From Jeotgalibacillus salarius (GTDB taxonomy: Bacteria; Bacillota; Bacilli; Bacillales; Jeotgalibacillaceae), in contig NZ_SORX01000016.1 in assembly GCF_004405125.1 (NCBI RefSeq), forward strand, positions 1 to 34,360: a stretch of DNA of 34,360 nt, given 5' to 3'. Under the pieces are notes generated by a model. That model saw only the letters and a program-made list of their open reading frames with translations. It searched no databases and was not told the origin of the DNA. Both the position numbers and the translations under genes were made by a program. The first letter of the stretch is position 1; the number at the start of each line of letters is the position of its first letter. Shown piece after piece: positions 23,151-31,066 of this stretch.

Positions 23151-24515
23151 TTGGAATCGAAAGAGTTAGCGAGGTCAATAGGAGAAGTAACTGAAATTGC
23201 CAGAGGATTCGGGCTGGACTATTATCCGATGCGGTACGAGATATGTCCGGCCTCAGTTATTTATACATTTGGCGCATATGGTATGCCTTCTAGGTTTTCC
23301 CATTGGAGCTTTGGAAAACAGTATCACAAAATGAAGATGCAATATGACCTGGGGCTGAGCAAAATTTATGAGTTAGTTGTTAATACGAACCCGTGCTATG
23401 CATTTTTGCTTGATACAAATACGCTGATACAGAACAAGTTAATTATTGCACATGTGCTGGCGCATAGTGACTTCTTTAAAAATAATGTACGATTCAGCAA
23501 GACGAACAGAGACATGATCCAGCAGATGAGCGCAACATCTGAGCGGATTAAAGCATATGAAAAGCAGCATGGTGTCAACAAAGTAGAAGAATTCCTGAAT
23601 GCTGTGCTTGCGATAGAAGAACATATAGATCCACTGCTCTTTAAAGTTGAAGCAAAAAATAAGGATCGTGTAAAATTGAAAAAAAAATCAGAACCATATA
23701 GTGATCTATGGGATAAAGAACGTGAAGAAGAAGTGGTGAAGAAGAGTAAATTCCCTGAACAGCCTGAAAAAGATTTAATGCTGTTTATTCAGTCCCACAG
23801 TAAAGAACTTGAGGAATGGCAGCGCGACATCATGACAATGGTACGTGAAGAAATGCTTTATTTCTGGCCTCAGCTCGAAACAAAAATTCTGAATGAAGGA
23901 TGGGCAACTTACTGGCATCAGAAAATTATGCGCGAATTACCTTTGACAGAAGAAGAAACGATTGAATATGCAAAATTAAATGCAAATGTTGTGCAGCCTT
24001 CAAAAACATCGATCAATCCATATTATCTCGGTTTAAGGCTGCTTCAGGATATTGAAGAAAAAGAGGCAGAGAAGAATGGCAGGAAAGCAGCAATAAAGAA
24101 GCTGTACGAAGTCAGAGAACTGGAATCAGATCAATCCTTTATCAGAAACTATTTTACAAAGGAATTCTCAAGACAGGAGGATCTATATTTATTTCAGCAG
24201 TTTGGCAAAGATTATAAAATAACAGATAAAGATTTTGAGGCAGTAAGAGATGAACTCATTCAATCAAGAGTCAACGGCGGTTTTCCATGCTTGTATGTAG
24301 AGGATGGGGACTATCTGAAAAATGGTGAACTTTATATCAGACACGCTTTTGAAGGAGCGGAACTGGACTTACATTATCTTGAAAAGGTACTTCACTACAT
24401 TTATCAGCTTTGGGGCAGGACAGTTCACTTTGAAACGGTACTCAATCAGAAAGCATTTTGTTTCACTTGCAGTGGACGGGGCGTCTATAAAAAACAAGTT
24501 GAATATACAACTTGA
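23151..24515 (+). CDS. spoVR: SpoVR family protein (spore cortex)
   Basis: A 454-aa SpoVR protein, needed for normal spore cortex formation in B. subtilis. Highly typical stretches are [51 protein letters not shown] (with a His pair) and [13 protein letters not shown]. The start TTG 23151 is 10 nt after AAAGGAGG; the GTG at 23142 is only 1 nt from it and too close. In other bacteria SpoVR (YcgB) co-occurs with PrkA and YhbH homologues, both present upstream in this window. Ends with a hairpin whose first base overlaps the stop codon. Confidence 0.95.
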   Translation: MESKELARSIGEVTEIARGFGLDYYPMRYEICPASVIYTFGAYGMPSRFSHWSFGKQYHKMKMQYDLGLSKIYELVVNTNPCYAFLLDTNTLIQNKLIIAHVLAHSDFFKNNVRFSKTNRDMIQQMSATSERIKAYEKQHGVNKVEEFLNAVLAIEEHIDPLLFKVEAKNKDRVKLKKKSEPYSDLWDKEREEEVVKKSKFPEQPEKDLMLFIQSHSKELEEWQRDIMTMVREEMLYFWPQLETKILNEGWATYWHQKIMRELPLTEEETIEYAKLNANVVQPSKTSINPYYLGLRLLQDIEEKEAEKNGRKAAIKKLYEVRELESDQSFIRNYFTKEFSRQEDLYLFQQFGKDYKITDKDFEAVRDELIQSRVNGGFPCLYVEDGDYLKNGELYIRHAFEGAELDLHYLEKVLHYIYQLWGRTVHFETVLNQKAFCFTCSGRGVYKKQVEYTT

Positions 24516-24545
24516 GCAGATCATTTGAAATGATCTGCTTTTTCT
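24515..24545 (+). terminator. Terminator of spoVR
   Basis: AGCAGATCAT and ATGATCTGCT around TTGAA (24515-24539), followed by a T run. Confidence 0.9.
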
Positions 24546-24630
24546 TATAGAATTGTCCTATATTCGAGATAAATCAGAATATAAAATTTGAGAGCAACAA
24601 TCATTTTTTATTAAAAAGGAGTTTTTCAAT

Positions 24631-25269
24631 ATGAAGGTACTATTAGTAAAAGCAAACAACCGTCCATCGGATCAGTCAGTTTCGGCAAAAATGCATGATC
24701 TGTTTTTAGAAGAAATTAAAAACAATGAAGAGATTACAATCGATCAAGTCGATCTATATAATGAAGAACTGCCGTATATCGGTCAGGACTTTCTTGCAGC
24801 TCAGTTCAAGTCAGCTGAGAACGCGGTTTTGACGGAGCAAGAAGAGAAAGTATTAACCATTGCCAATAGCCATCTTGACCGTTTCAAACAGGCGGATGTA
24901 GTTGTATTTGCATTCCCGTTATGGAACTTCACTGTACCGGCTGTGCTTCACACTTACATGGACTACCTGTTCCGTGCTGGTGAAACATTCCGCTACACAG
25001 CAGAAGGTCCTCAGGGGCTTATGGGAGACAAGCGTGCGATCCTGTTGAATGCACGCGGTGGAGACTATTCTGCACCAGCAATGCAGGGTGCTGAAATGAG
25101 TGTTAACTTCATCAAGAATGCACTTGGATTCTTTGGCATCCAGCAGCAGACTGATGTTATTATTGAAGGTCATAATCAGTATGTTGACCGTACTGAAGAA
25201 ATTAAAGAAGAAGGATTCAAGCGTGTTGTAGAAGCTGCGAAAGATCTAAGCGCGGTTGCTGCACGATAA
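24631..25269 (+). CDS. azoR: FMN-dependent NADH-azoreductase AzoR
   Basis: A 212-aa flavodoxin-like azoreductase/quinone reductase. KANNRPSDQSVSAKM is the FMN phosphate loop, FAFPLWNFTVPAVLHTYMDYLFRAGETF the second flavin and dimer loop, and NARGGDYS the third flavin loop. B. subtilis AzoR1/AzoR2 are about this length and protect against quinones and diamide. AAAAAGGAG lies about 9 nt before ATG 24631. No operator resembling the recalled YodB box is visible. Convergent with a 42-aa gene, sharing a terminator. Confidence 0.94.
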   Translation: MKVLLVKANNRPSDQSVSAKMHDLFLEEIKNNEEITIDQVDLYNEELPYIGQDFLAAQFKSAENAVLTEQEEKVLTIANSHLDRFKQADVVVFAFPLWNFTVPAVLHTYMDYLFRAGETFRYTAEGPQGLMGDKRAILLNARGGDYSAPAMQGAEMSVNFIKNALGFFGIQQQTDVIIEGHNQYVDRTEEIKEEGFKRVVEAAKDLSAVAAR

Positions 25270-25277
25270 AAAAACTC

Positions 25278-25316
25278 AAAAGACCAGTTCTCTGATACAA
25301 GAGGACTGGTCTTTTA
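25278..25316. terminator. Bidirectional terminator, azoR / 42-aa gene
   Basis: AAAAGACCAGT ... ACTGGTCTTTT with an inner CTCT/AGAG pairing; A and T runs make it active on both strands. Confidence 0.88.
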
Positions 25317-25330
25317 CTTATGATGTTTAT

Positions 25331-25459
25331 TTATATCAGTGTATGCAGCATAACTGCCGCTATACCTATTCCTAAAATAAAATAATTTTGAATACCACCC
25401 GGTTTTTCTTCACGTGACGCAACCTCTTGTAAACGCTGAAGTAACTGATCCTTTCTCAT
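25331..25459 (-). CDS. Small single-span membrane protein (42 aa)
   Basis: A 42-aa ORF: a charged N-terminal half (MRKDQLLQRLQEVASREEKP) and a hydrophobic C-terminal helix (YFILGIGIAAVMLHTLI). GGAGTGG lies about 7 nt before the ATG, and a bidirectional terminator follows the stop, so it has the full layout of a gene. Topology would place the N-terminus in the cytoplasm with a C-terminal anchor (tail-anchored). I do not recognise the family. It diverges from nothing obvious and lies alone between azoR and the SulP gene. Confidence 0.65.
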   Translation of the reverse strand: MRKDQLLQRLQEVASREEKPGGIQNYFILGIGIAAVMLHTLI

Positions 25460-25558
25460 TCAGATCCACTCCGTTCATCTATAAGTGTTTATATTATATA
25501 GGATGAAGAAAGCGCTTACAATAAATAACTGAATAGTTTGTTATTTTAATAATTGAAT

Positions 25559-25595
25559 TAAAAGAGCCCTAAACATTCAATATGTTCAGGGCTCT
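25559..25595 (-). terminator. Terminator of the SulP gene
   Basis: AGAGCCCT (25563-25570) pairs with AGGGCTCT (25588-25595), extended inward by AAACAT/ATGTTC; T run follows on the minus strand. Confidence 0.88.
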
Positions 25596-25601
25596 GATAC
25601 T

Positions 25602-27077
25602 TTAATGTCCAGAAACTTTAGTGTCAGGCTGGTCATAGACAGAAAGCTGATCAACCAGCTCATTGCTCTCTTTATTCAATCCGGTTAATTTAACCTTCGC
25701 ACCATTTTGCTGAATCTTAATGGCAACCTTATCAACCGCATTAATTGCTGAATCATCCCATAAATGGGCTTTCGTAAAATCAAAGATAACTGTATTCATT
25801 CCTTTTGTATCATAGTCGATTTCTGATACGAAATCAGTTACAGATGCAAAGAAAATTTGTCCGTCTACACGGTAAGTGATCGTAGAAGCAGCTTCATCGA
25901 TCTCTTCTTCAATGTGCAATTTCGAGATTTTAGCAGCGAAGAATATTGCGCTTAACAGAACCCCTGCCAGTACGCCGATTGATAGATCATGAGTAATAAC
26001 AACCGTCGCAACCGTCACAATCATAACAGCAGCATCAGTTCTTGGCACCTTGTGAAGTCTTGTAAGTGAGCCCCAGTCAAATGTACCAATTGATACCATA
26101 ATCATCACGCCGACTAAAACAGCCATCGGAATCTGTACAACAACATCTGTCAGTACAATAATGAGTGCGAGTAAAACAACCCCTGCTGTGAAGGAGGACA
26201 AACGACCTCTTCCACCGGATTTAACATTAATAACTGCCTGTCCGATCATTGCACAGCCGGCCATTCCGCCAAAGCAGCCTGTAATCATATTCGCAATTCC
26301 CTGACCTCGTGCTTCCTGATTCTTATCACTCGGTGTATCAGTCATATCATCAACGATCTGAGCAGTCAGCAAGGATTCAAGAAGGCCGACTACTGCAAGT
26401 GAAAGTGAGTAAGGAAGAATAATCATAAGTGTTTCGAATGTGAAAGGAACATTAGGGAAGAAGAAAGTAGGAAGAGCCTGTGTAAGTGTTCCCATATCTC
26501 CAACTGTCTTCGTTCCAACACCTGTTGCCATAACAAAACCAGTTACCACGACAATGGCAATCAGCGGTGAAGGAATTGCTTTAAAGAAACGTGGTACTAG
26601 GTAAATAATCGCTAATGACACAGCGACTAACGCATACATAATCCAGCCCGCACCTTCAAACTGATCCAGCTGAGCCATAAAAATTAAAATTGCCAGGGCA
26701 TTAACAAAACCGATCATAACTGAGTTTGGTATAAACCGCATCAGTTTGCCAAGCTTTAGAACGCCCATCAGCAATTGAATCAGCCCTGTAAGAATTGTAG
26801 CTGCAAATAAATACTGTAATCCATGATCTGCAACCAGGGTAACCATAAGAAGTGCCATCGCACCAGTGGCACCTGATATCATACCAGGACGTCCACCTAT
26901 AAAAGCAATCACAACAGCGATACAAAAAGCAGCATAAAGTCCAACCATCGGGTCAACGCCCGCAATGATTGAAAAGGCAATGGCTTCCGGAATTAATGCT
27001 AGAGCAACTAATGTACCGGACATTAAGTCTCCGCGCACATTTCCAAACCATTCCTGTTTGTATTTAGTTAAGTCCAA
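25602..27077 (-). CDS. SulP family anion transporter with STAS domain
   Basis: A 491-aa SLC26/SulP transporter. The hydrophobic core begins [41 protein letters not shown], the SulP signature, and has about 10-14 membrane helices; the C-terminus (about the last 110 residues, [20 protein letters not shown]) is a STAS domain. Substrate could be sulfate or, as in BicA-like members, bicarbonate; the sequence does not decide. The start TTG 27077 is chosen since AAGGGAGAG lies 9 nt upstream and the protein then starts like relatives; a GTG at 27119 would add 14 residues with a weak site. Confidence 0.9.
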   Translation of the reverse strand: MDLTKYKQEWFGNVRGDLMSGTLVALALIPEAIAFSIIAGVDPMVGLYAAFCIAVVIAFIGGRPGMISGATGAMALLMVTLVADHGLQYLFAATILTGLIQLLMGVLKLGKLMRFIPNSVMIGFVNALAILIFMAQLDQFEGAGWIMYALVAVSLAIIYLVPRFFKAIPSPLIAIVVVTGFVMATGVGTKTVGDMGTLTQALPTFFFPNVPFTFETLMIILPYSLSLAVVGLLESLLTAQIVDDMTDTPSDKNQEARGQGIANMITGCFGGMAGCAMIGQAVINVKSGGRGRLSSFTAGVVLLALIIVLTDVVVQIPMAVLVGVMIMVSIGTFDWGSLTRLHKVPRTDAAVMIVTVATVVITHDLSIGVLAGVLLSAIFFAAKISKLHIEEEIDEAASTITYRVDGQIFFASVTDFVSEIDYDTKGMNTVIFDFTKAHLWDDSAINAVDKVAIKIQQNGAKVKLTGLNKESNELVDQLSVYDQPDTKVSGH

Positions 27078-27332
27078 ATCTAAAATCTCTCCCTTAAATG
27101 GTATTTTGCGACTTTTCACTCTCAGAAAAGTCAGGTCCGTTTATAACGAAAAAATTATAGCACGTTTTACATGTATTAAAAAAGTTGATGAAAGCGTATT
27201 ACATAGCTTTTAAATCTATCATTCTCTTAAATACTCTAAATAACTATCATAGTTCATAAAAGTGCCACAATAAAAATAAAAAATTATTCAGATAATATGT
27301 GAGTGATGGACCATGTTATAGGAGGGGGGATC

Positions 27333-27361
27333 AAAGAAAAGACTGCCCATCAGGACAGTCT
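27333..27361 (-). terminator. Probable alpha-glucosidase terminator, separated by a repeat
   Basis: AGACTG-CC (27340-27348) pairs with GG-CAGTCT (27353-27361), one mismatch, ATCA loop; TTTTCTTT follows on the minus strand. The type I repeat lies between it and the stop codon at 27552. Confidence 0.75.
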
Positions 27362-27371
27362 ATAAAAATTA

Positions 27372-27546
27372 GGCTATGTTAAAGTTGGCTGTTGATTTCC
27401 GCTTCAGGGGGACGCTTTCCGTGACCGGGCGCTGCGCCATCAGGCTTCGCCGTGATAGTCTCACCTGTCCCTTTCTGCCACAGGAGTCGCCCCCTTCCGC
27501 TCCAATCACCAGCTATACAGAAACACTAATGGACTTTAACAAAGCC
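27372..27546. repeat. Non-coding repeat element, type I
   Basis: A 175-bp element with 14-bp terminal inverted repeats differing at one position: GGCTATGTTAAAGT (27372-27385) and ACTTTAACAAAGCC (27533-27546). The left end continues GGCTGTTGATTTCCGCTTC and GGGGGACGCTTTCCG as in the 9953-10152 element; the right half has GTCTCACC and a GGAGTCGCCCCC string. The ends and order are shared, while the middle diverges. It begins 5 nt from the stop codon of the alpha-glucosidase gene. Confidence 0.88.
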
Positions 27547-27551
27547 AGAAA

Positions 27552-29237
27552 TTAAAATAGTTTATACACTCTTGCTTCATAAGGTTTCAGCACGATCGTA
27601 GATGTTGGTTTGTGTTCAGCAACTTCAAGGTTGTTCAGCAGGAGGTTGTCATATTCAACTTTGAAATCCAGATCTTCAGTAATCGCATCTTTAGTTGAAA
27701 GGTTTGTCAGTACGACAACCTTTTGTTCATCCAGCGTCCGTGTATAAGCATAAAGCTGGTGATGCTCAGGAAGAAGGAGGTCGTACGTACCGTAAGTAAA
27801 CACGTCATTGTTCTTTTTCATCGCAATCATACGTTTGTAAAATGAAAGAACTGAATCCTTATCTTTCAGCTGATCTTCAACATTGATCTCTTTGAAGTTA
27901 GGGTTAACCTTCATCCATGGAGACCCGGTTGTGAAGCCGCCATTATCTTTACTTGACCACTGCATTGGCGTTCTGCTGTTATCACGGGAAGAAGCCCAGA
28001 GGATGCGCATAATATCATCATGAGGGACCCCTTCTTCAGTACGGATACGGTAGAGGTTCTTTGCAGATACGTCGTCGTAATCATCAATTGAGTCAAAATG
28101 AACGTTAGTCATTCCAATTTCCTGTCCCTGATAGATGAAAGGTGTACCCTGCATTAAAAAGTACATCGCTGCCATTGACGTTGCACTTTCATACCAGTAT
28201 TGATCATCATTACCCCATGTAGATACAACACGCGGCTTATCATGATTTTCAATAAACAATGCGTTCCAGCCATTGTTTTCAAGACCTTTTTGCCATCTCG
28301 TCAGCACTTTTTTAAGCTCGACAATATCAAGCTGAAGATTTGTTTCCGCGTCCCAAAGGCCAAGGTGTTCGAATTGGAAAATCATATCCATTTTACCTTT
28401 TTTCTCACCGACCCACAGATCAGCTTCATCAATAGATACACCGTTTGCTTCGCCGACTGTCATGACATCATACTGACCATATGTTTTATCTTTGAATTCT
28501 TTTAGAAGAGGCTGGATACCTTTTTGATTCATGTGCATATCAAATGAAGATACATATTTCTTTTCTTTAGGGTTAGGCATGTCAGGGAATTTCTTACGTT
28601 TTTTAATATGGCTGACCGCATCAATTCTGAAACCATCAATACCTTTATCGAGCCAGTAATTGACCTGATCATAAATTGCCTGTCGCGCTTCACTGTTTTC
28701 CCAGTTTACATCCGGCTGTTTTGTAGAGAAGACGTGAAGGTAGTACTGATCTGTTTTTTCATCATACTCCCAGGCAGAGCCGCCAAAAATACTTTCCCAA
28801 TTATTCGGTTCAGCTATTGTTTTCCCGGTTTTATCTTTTTTACCGTCCCGCCAGATATACCAGTCACGCTTAGGGCTGTCTGTTGATTCGCGTGATTCAA
28901 CAAACCACTGATGCTCATCACTCGTATGATTTGGAACAAAATCAATGATCAGTTTCATATCGCGTTTATGGACTTCATTTAACAATATGTCAAAGTCATC
29001 CATTGTGCCGAAATCATCCATGATCGCCTGGTAATCTGAAATATCATAGCCGTTATCATCATTAGGAGACTGATACATCGGACAAATCCAGATCACATCA
29101 ACGCCGAGTTCTTTTACATAATCAAGTCTTTGAACAATTCCTTGCAGATCACCGATTCCATCACCATTGGAATCCTGGAAGCTTCTCGGGTAAATCTGAT
29201 AACCGACTGCTTCTTTCCACCAAATTTTCTTCATCAT
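27552..29237 (-). CDS. GH13 alpha-glucosidase (oligo-1,6-/alpha-1,4-glucosidase type)
   Basis: A 561-aa cytoplasmic GH13 subfamily-31 enzyme. Regions are YQIYPRSFQDSNGDGIGDL, IIDFVPNHTSD, DGFRIDAVSHI with nucleophile D206, TVGEANG with acid/base E263, and FIENHDKPR with D333. The residue after D206 is Ala, where oligo-1,6-glucosidases usually have Val; this suggests preference for alpha-1,4 links, so maltose/maltodextrin use is more likely. GGAGG lies 6 nt before ATG 29237 (a second ATG follows at once). A cre site sits upstream, fitting catabolite repression. No transporter or MalR-type regulator is adjacent. Confidence 0.93.
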   Translation of the reverse strand: MMKKIWWKEAVGYQIYPRSFQDSNGDGIGDLQGIVQRLDYVKELGVDVIWICPMYQSPNDDNGYDISDYQAIMDDFGTMDDFDILLNEVHKRDMKLIIDFVPNHTSDEHQWFVESRESTDSPKRDWYIWRDGKKDKTGKTIAEPNNWESIFGGSAWEYDEKTDQYYLHVFSTKQPDVNWENSEARQAIYDQVNYWLDKGIDGFRIDAVSHIKKRKKFPDMPNPKEKKYVSSFDMHMNQKGIQPLLKEFKDKTYGQYDVMTVGEANGVSIDEADLWVGEKKGKMDMIFQFEHLGLWDAETNLQLDIVELKKVLTRWQKGLENNGWNALFIENHDKPRVVSTWGNDDQYWYESATSMAAMYFLMQGTPFIYQGQEIGMTNVHFDSIDDYDDVSAKNLYRIRTEEGVPHDDIMRILWASSRDNSRTPMQWSSKDNGGFTTGSPWMKVNPNFKEINVEDQLKDKDSVLSFYKRMIAMKKNNDVFTYGTYDLLLPEHHQLYAYTRTLDEQKVVVLTNLSTKDAITEDLDFKVEYDNLLLNNLEVAEHKPTSTIVLKPYEARVYKLF

Positions 29238-29255
29238 CTTGCACCTCCATATTTT

Positions 29256-29270
29256 ATGCAATCGCTTGCA
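29256..29270. promoter_or_regulatory. cre site (CcpA) before the alpha-glucosidase
   Basis: ATGCAATCGCTTGCA matches the cre consensus WTGNAANCGNWNNCW at every fixed position. It lies between the promoter and the ribosome binding site, so CcpA would block elongation (roadblock). A LacI-family maltose regulator could use the same palindrome. Confidence 0.65.
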
Positions 29271-29294
29271 CTGTCATTCAAATAAAATGCTTTG

Positions 29295-29323
29295 ATTGCA
29301 ATATGCTTTTTAGAGCATGCAAT
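29295..29323. promoter_or_regulatory. Second inverted repeat in the alpha-glucosidase 5' region
   Basis: ATTGC (29295-29299) and ATGC (29303-29306) pair with GCAT (29315-29318) and GCAAT (29319-29323). It could be a second operator of the LacI type or a small leader hairpin. Confidence 0.35.
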
Positions 29324-29352
29324 ACAAAGCGTGAAAAGGATTATCCCACTGT

Positions 29353-29381
29353 TTTATACCCGTTTATTTTACCGTTTTCAA
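29353..29381 (-). promoter_or_regulatory. Sigma-A promoter of the alpha-glucosidase
   Basis: On the minus strand TTGAAA (29381-29376), 17-nt spacer, TATAAA (29358-29353). The predicted start near 29346 gives a 5' leader of about 110 nt containing the cre site. Confidence 0.6.
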
Positions 29382-29423
29382 AGCTTTATAGCAATCATTA
29401 TTTCACGGGTTGCTTAGAAATGA

Positions 29424-29451
29424 GAAAAAACCGCGCATGTATTTGCGCGGC
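29424..29451 (-). terminator. Terminator of the CNNM/CorC gene
   Basis: CCGCGC (29431-29436) pairs with GCGCGG (29445-29450); on the minus strand six T follow. It starts 6 nt after the stop codon. Confidence 0.9.
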
Positions 29452-29456
29452 ATTTC

Positions 29457-30809
29457 TTATAATGCTTCTGTTGTTCTGATCGGAGAGGGTGTAGTTTCGA
29501 CTTCAGATACTTCCTCTTCAGAAAGTTTCCATACTTCAAGGTAGAGTATATGGTAGCCTTCTACATCGTTGACTCTGAACACGTGACCCTGTTCATAAAG
29601 TTCGTCTCCAACTTCTGCATTGAAGTTTCTGGTCATGAACCAGCCACCAATCGTATCAACGTCTTCTTCATCAATTTCAATATTCAATAATTCATTAACG
29701 CTCTGAACCAGTACTTTTGAATCGAGAATAAAATGATGTTCATTAATTTGCTGAACATCAGGAATTTCGTCTGCATCAAACTCATCCTGAATTTCTCCTA
29801 CAATCTCTTCGATGATATCTTCCATCGTAACGAGACCTGATGTGCCCCCGTATTCGTCCAGCAGAATCCCCATATGCATTCTGTCTTTCTGGAATTTATG
29901 GAGAAGCTCATGAATGGGGATACTGTCAATGACCTGGATAATAGGATGAGTGAAGTCAGATACCGGACGTTTACCGTTTTCCTGATCTTCTATAAATGCT
30001 GTCATCAGTTCTTTCATATTAATCATGCCGATAATGTTATCGCGGTCTCCATCTTCAGTGACCGGATAACGTGTATACTGCTCTTCTTTCATGACTTCAA
30101 AAACTTCAAGCAGCGTAAGGCCGCTGTTAACACTTGCAATTTCTGTTCTTGGTACCATAATTTCTTTCGCAACACGTTCGTCAAACTCAAAGATCTTATT
30201 TACGAATTTGTACTCTGATTGATTAATTTCACCACTTTTCAAACTCTCTGATAAAATCATTCTCAATTCCTCTTCTGAATGTGCACCTTCATTAGATGAA
30301 GAATGCTTCAAACCAAGTACCCTTGTGATAAGACGGGCAGATCCATTCAGGAATCTGATGAAAGGATAGAGAATTCTGTAAAACCAAATTAATGGTGTGG
30401 CAACCATCAGGGTAATGCTTTCCGCCTGTTGTATGGCAATGATTTTTGGAGAAAGTTCCCCAATCACGACATGCAAAAATGTAATAAGTGAGAAAGCGAG
30501 CACAAATGATATGACAGGTACCCATGATTGTTCAAAACCTGAGAAAAGCGGCGCAATCATATTAGCAATTGTCGGACCGCCGATCCAGCCAATTGCTAAT
30601 GCTGAAACAGTAATACCGAGCTGGCATGCAGATAGATACTCATCCAGATTGTCTGTTACTTTTTTGGCATTTACAGCTTTAGGATGTCCTTCCTCCAGTA
30701 ATTGATCAATTCGTGTAGACCTGACTTTTACGATCGAAAATTCAGAAACCACAAAAAATGCAGTACATGCAAGTAAAACAGCGACCAAAATTAAATTGTC
30801 AATCTCCAA
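29457..30809 (-). CDS. CNNM/CorC-HlyC family ion-transport protein (MpfA/YhdP-like)
   Basis: A 450-aa protein of the hemolysin-like CNNM family. An N-terminal CNNM membrane domain (~1-195) has three to four helices and LDEYLSACQLGITVSALAIGW plus VVIGELSPK. Two CBS domains (~215-335) include MVPRTEIASV and LLDEYGGTSGLVTMEDIIEEI, and a CorC_HlyC domain (~350-430) follows. B. subtilis MpfA (YhdP) protects against magnesium excess, probably as an exporter; YhdT and YugS are paralogues. The N-terminus fixes the start at TTG 30809, but no SD stands at normal distance: a strong AGGAGGTGG ends 47 nt upstream with a hairpin between. Long structured leader. Confidence 0.92.
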   Translation of the reverse strand: MEIDNLILVAVLLACTAFFVVSEFSIVKVRSTRIDQLLEEGHPKAVNAKKVTDNLDEYLSACQLGITVSALAIGWIGGPTIANMIAPLFSGFEQSWVPVISFVLAFSLITFLHVVIGELSPKIIAIQQAESITLMVATPLIWFYRILYPFIRFLNGSARLITRVLGLKHSSSNEGAHSEEELRMILSESLKSGEINQSEYKFVNKIFEFDERVAKEIMVPRTEIASVNSGLTLLEVFEVMKEEQYTRYPVTEDGDRDNIIGMINMKELMTAFIEDQENGKRPVSDFTHPIIQVIDSIPIHELLHKFQKDRMHMGILLDEYGGTSGLVTMEDIIEEIVGEIQDEFDADEIPDVQQINEHHFILDSKVLVQSVNELLNIEIDEEDVDTIGGWFMTRNFNAEVGDELYEQGHVFRVNDVEGYHILYLEVWKLSEEEVSEVETTPSPIRTTEAL

Positions 30810-31019
30810 TGATGCGAGAGAATTCCTTCAGTAACAACTGTAAGGAAACTCTCTTCCACCTCCTGTTAATAATAGTATGAAGGCATCAGAGATCATTCGA
30901 ATCGAATGAAGATAATCCATTAAAGGACTGACTCTGAGCCTTAAAGTCTTTGGCGATTTGGACATTTATTAAGTTCAGCATCATAACCCCATTGGATTTC
31001 CTCCATTCTCTTATTTATT
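30810..31019 (-). promoter_or_regulatory. Structured 5' leader of the CNNM gene
   Basis: A leader of about 210 nt without a gene. On the minus strand, in order: AATCCA (30998-30993) pairs with TGGATT (30919-30914), enclosing a nested stem, CTGA-A-CTTA with TAAG-GC-TCAG. Then comes a hairpin TCATTCG/CGAATGA (30893-30909), SD AGGAGGTGG (30864-30856), and a 15-bp bulged hairpin (30853-30816). TGATGC occurs at 30983-30978 and 30888-30883; GCATCA, its complement, is at 30815-30810 just before TTG. The inner AAATGTCCAAATCGCC weakly recalls the M-box magnesium riboswitch, but other M-box parts are not seen. Confidence 0.55.
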
Positions 31020-31025
31020 GCATAT

Positions 31026-31034
31026 ATTCTACCA
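31026..31034 (-). promoter_or_regulatory. Extended -10 promoter of the CNNM leader
   Basis: On the minus strand TGG then TAGAAT (31034-31026), an extended -10. No good -35 is visible, and no terminator separates it from the aldo-keto reductase gene, so some read-through is possible. Confidence 0.45.
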
Positions 31035-31066
31035 CAGTCGGAGTTTTTTTTACCATACCATTTCAC

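Noticed and set aside
28200-28886. Plus-strand frames of 92-101 codons opposite the alpha-glucosidase
   Set aside because: Antisense shadows of a conserved GH13 gene; no start signals.
30965-31006. Leader peptide starting ATG-GAG-GAA in the CNNM leader
   Set aside because: About 21 codons but no SD before it, and the sequence is better explained as structured RNA.
30857-31019. Bona fide M-box riboswitch
   Set aside because: Only one short string is similar; the conserved 5' M-box parts such as the GGTGAGGCTCC block are absent. Kept as a finding, not as a call.
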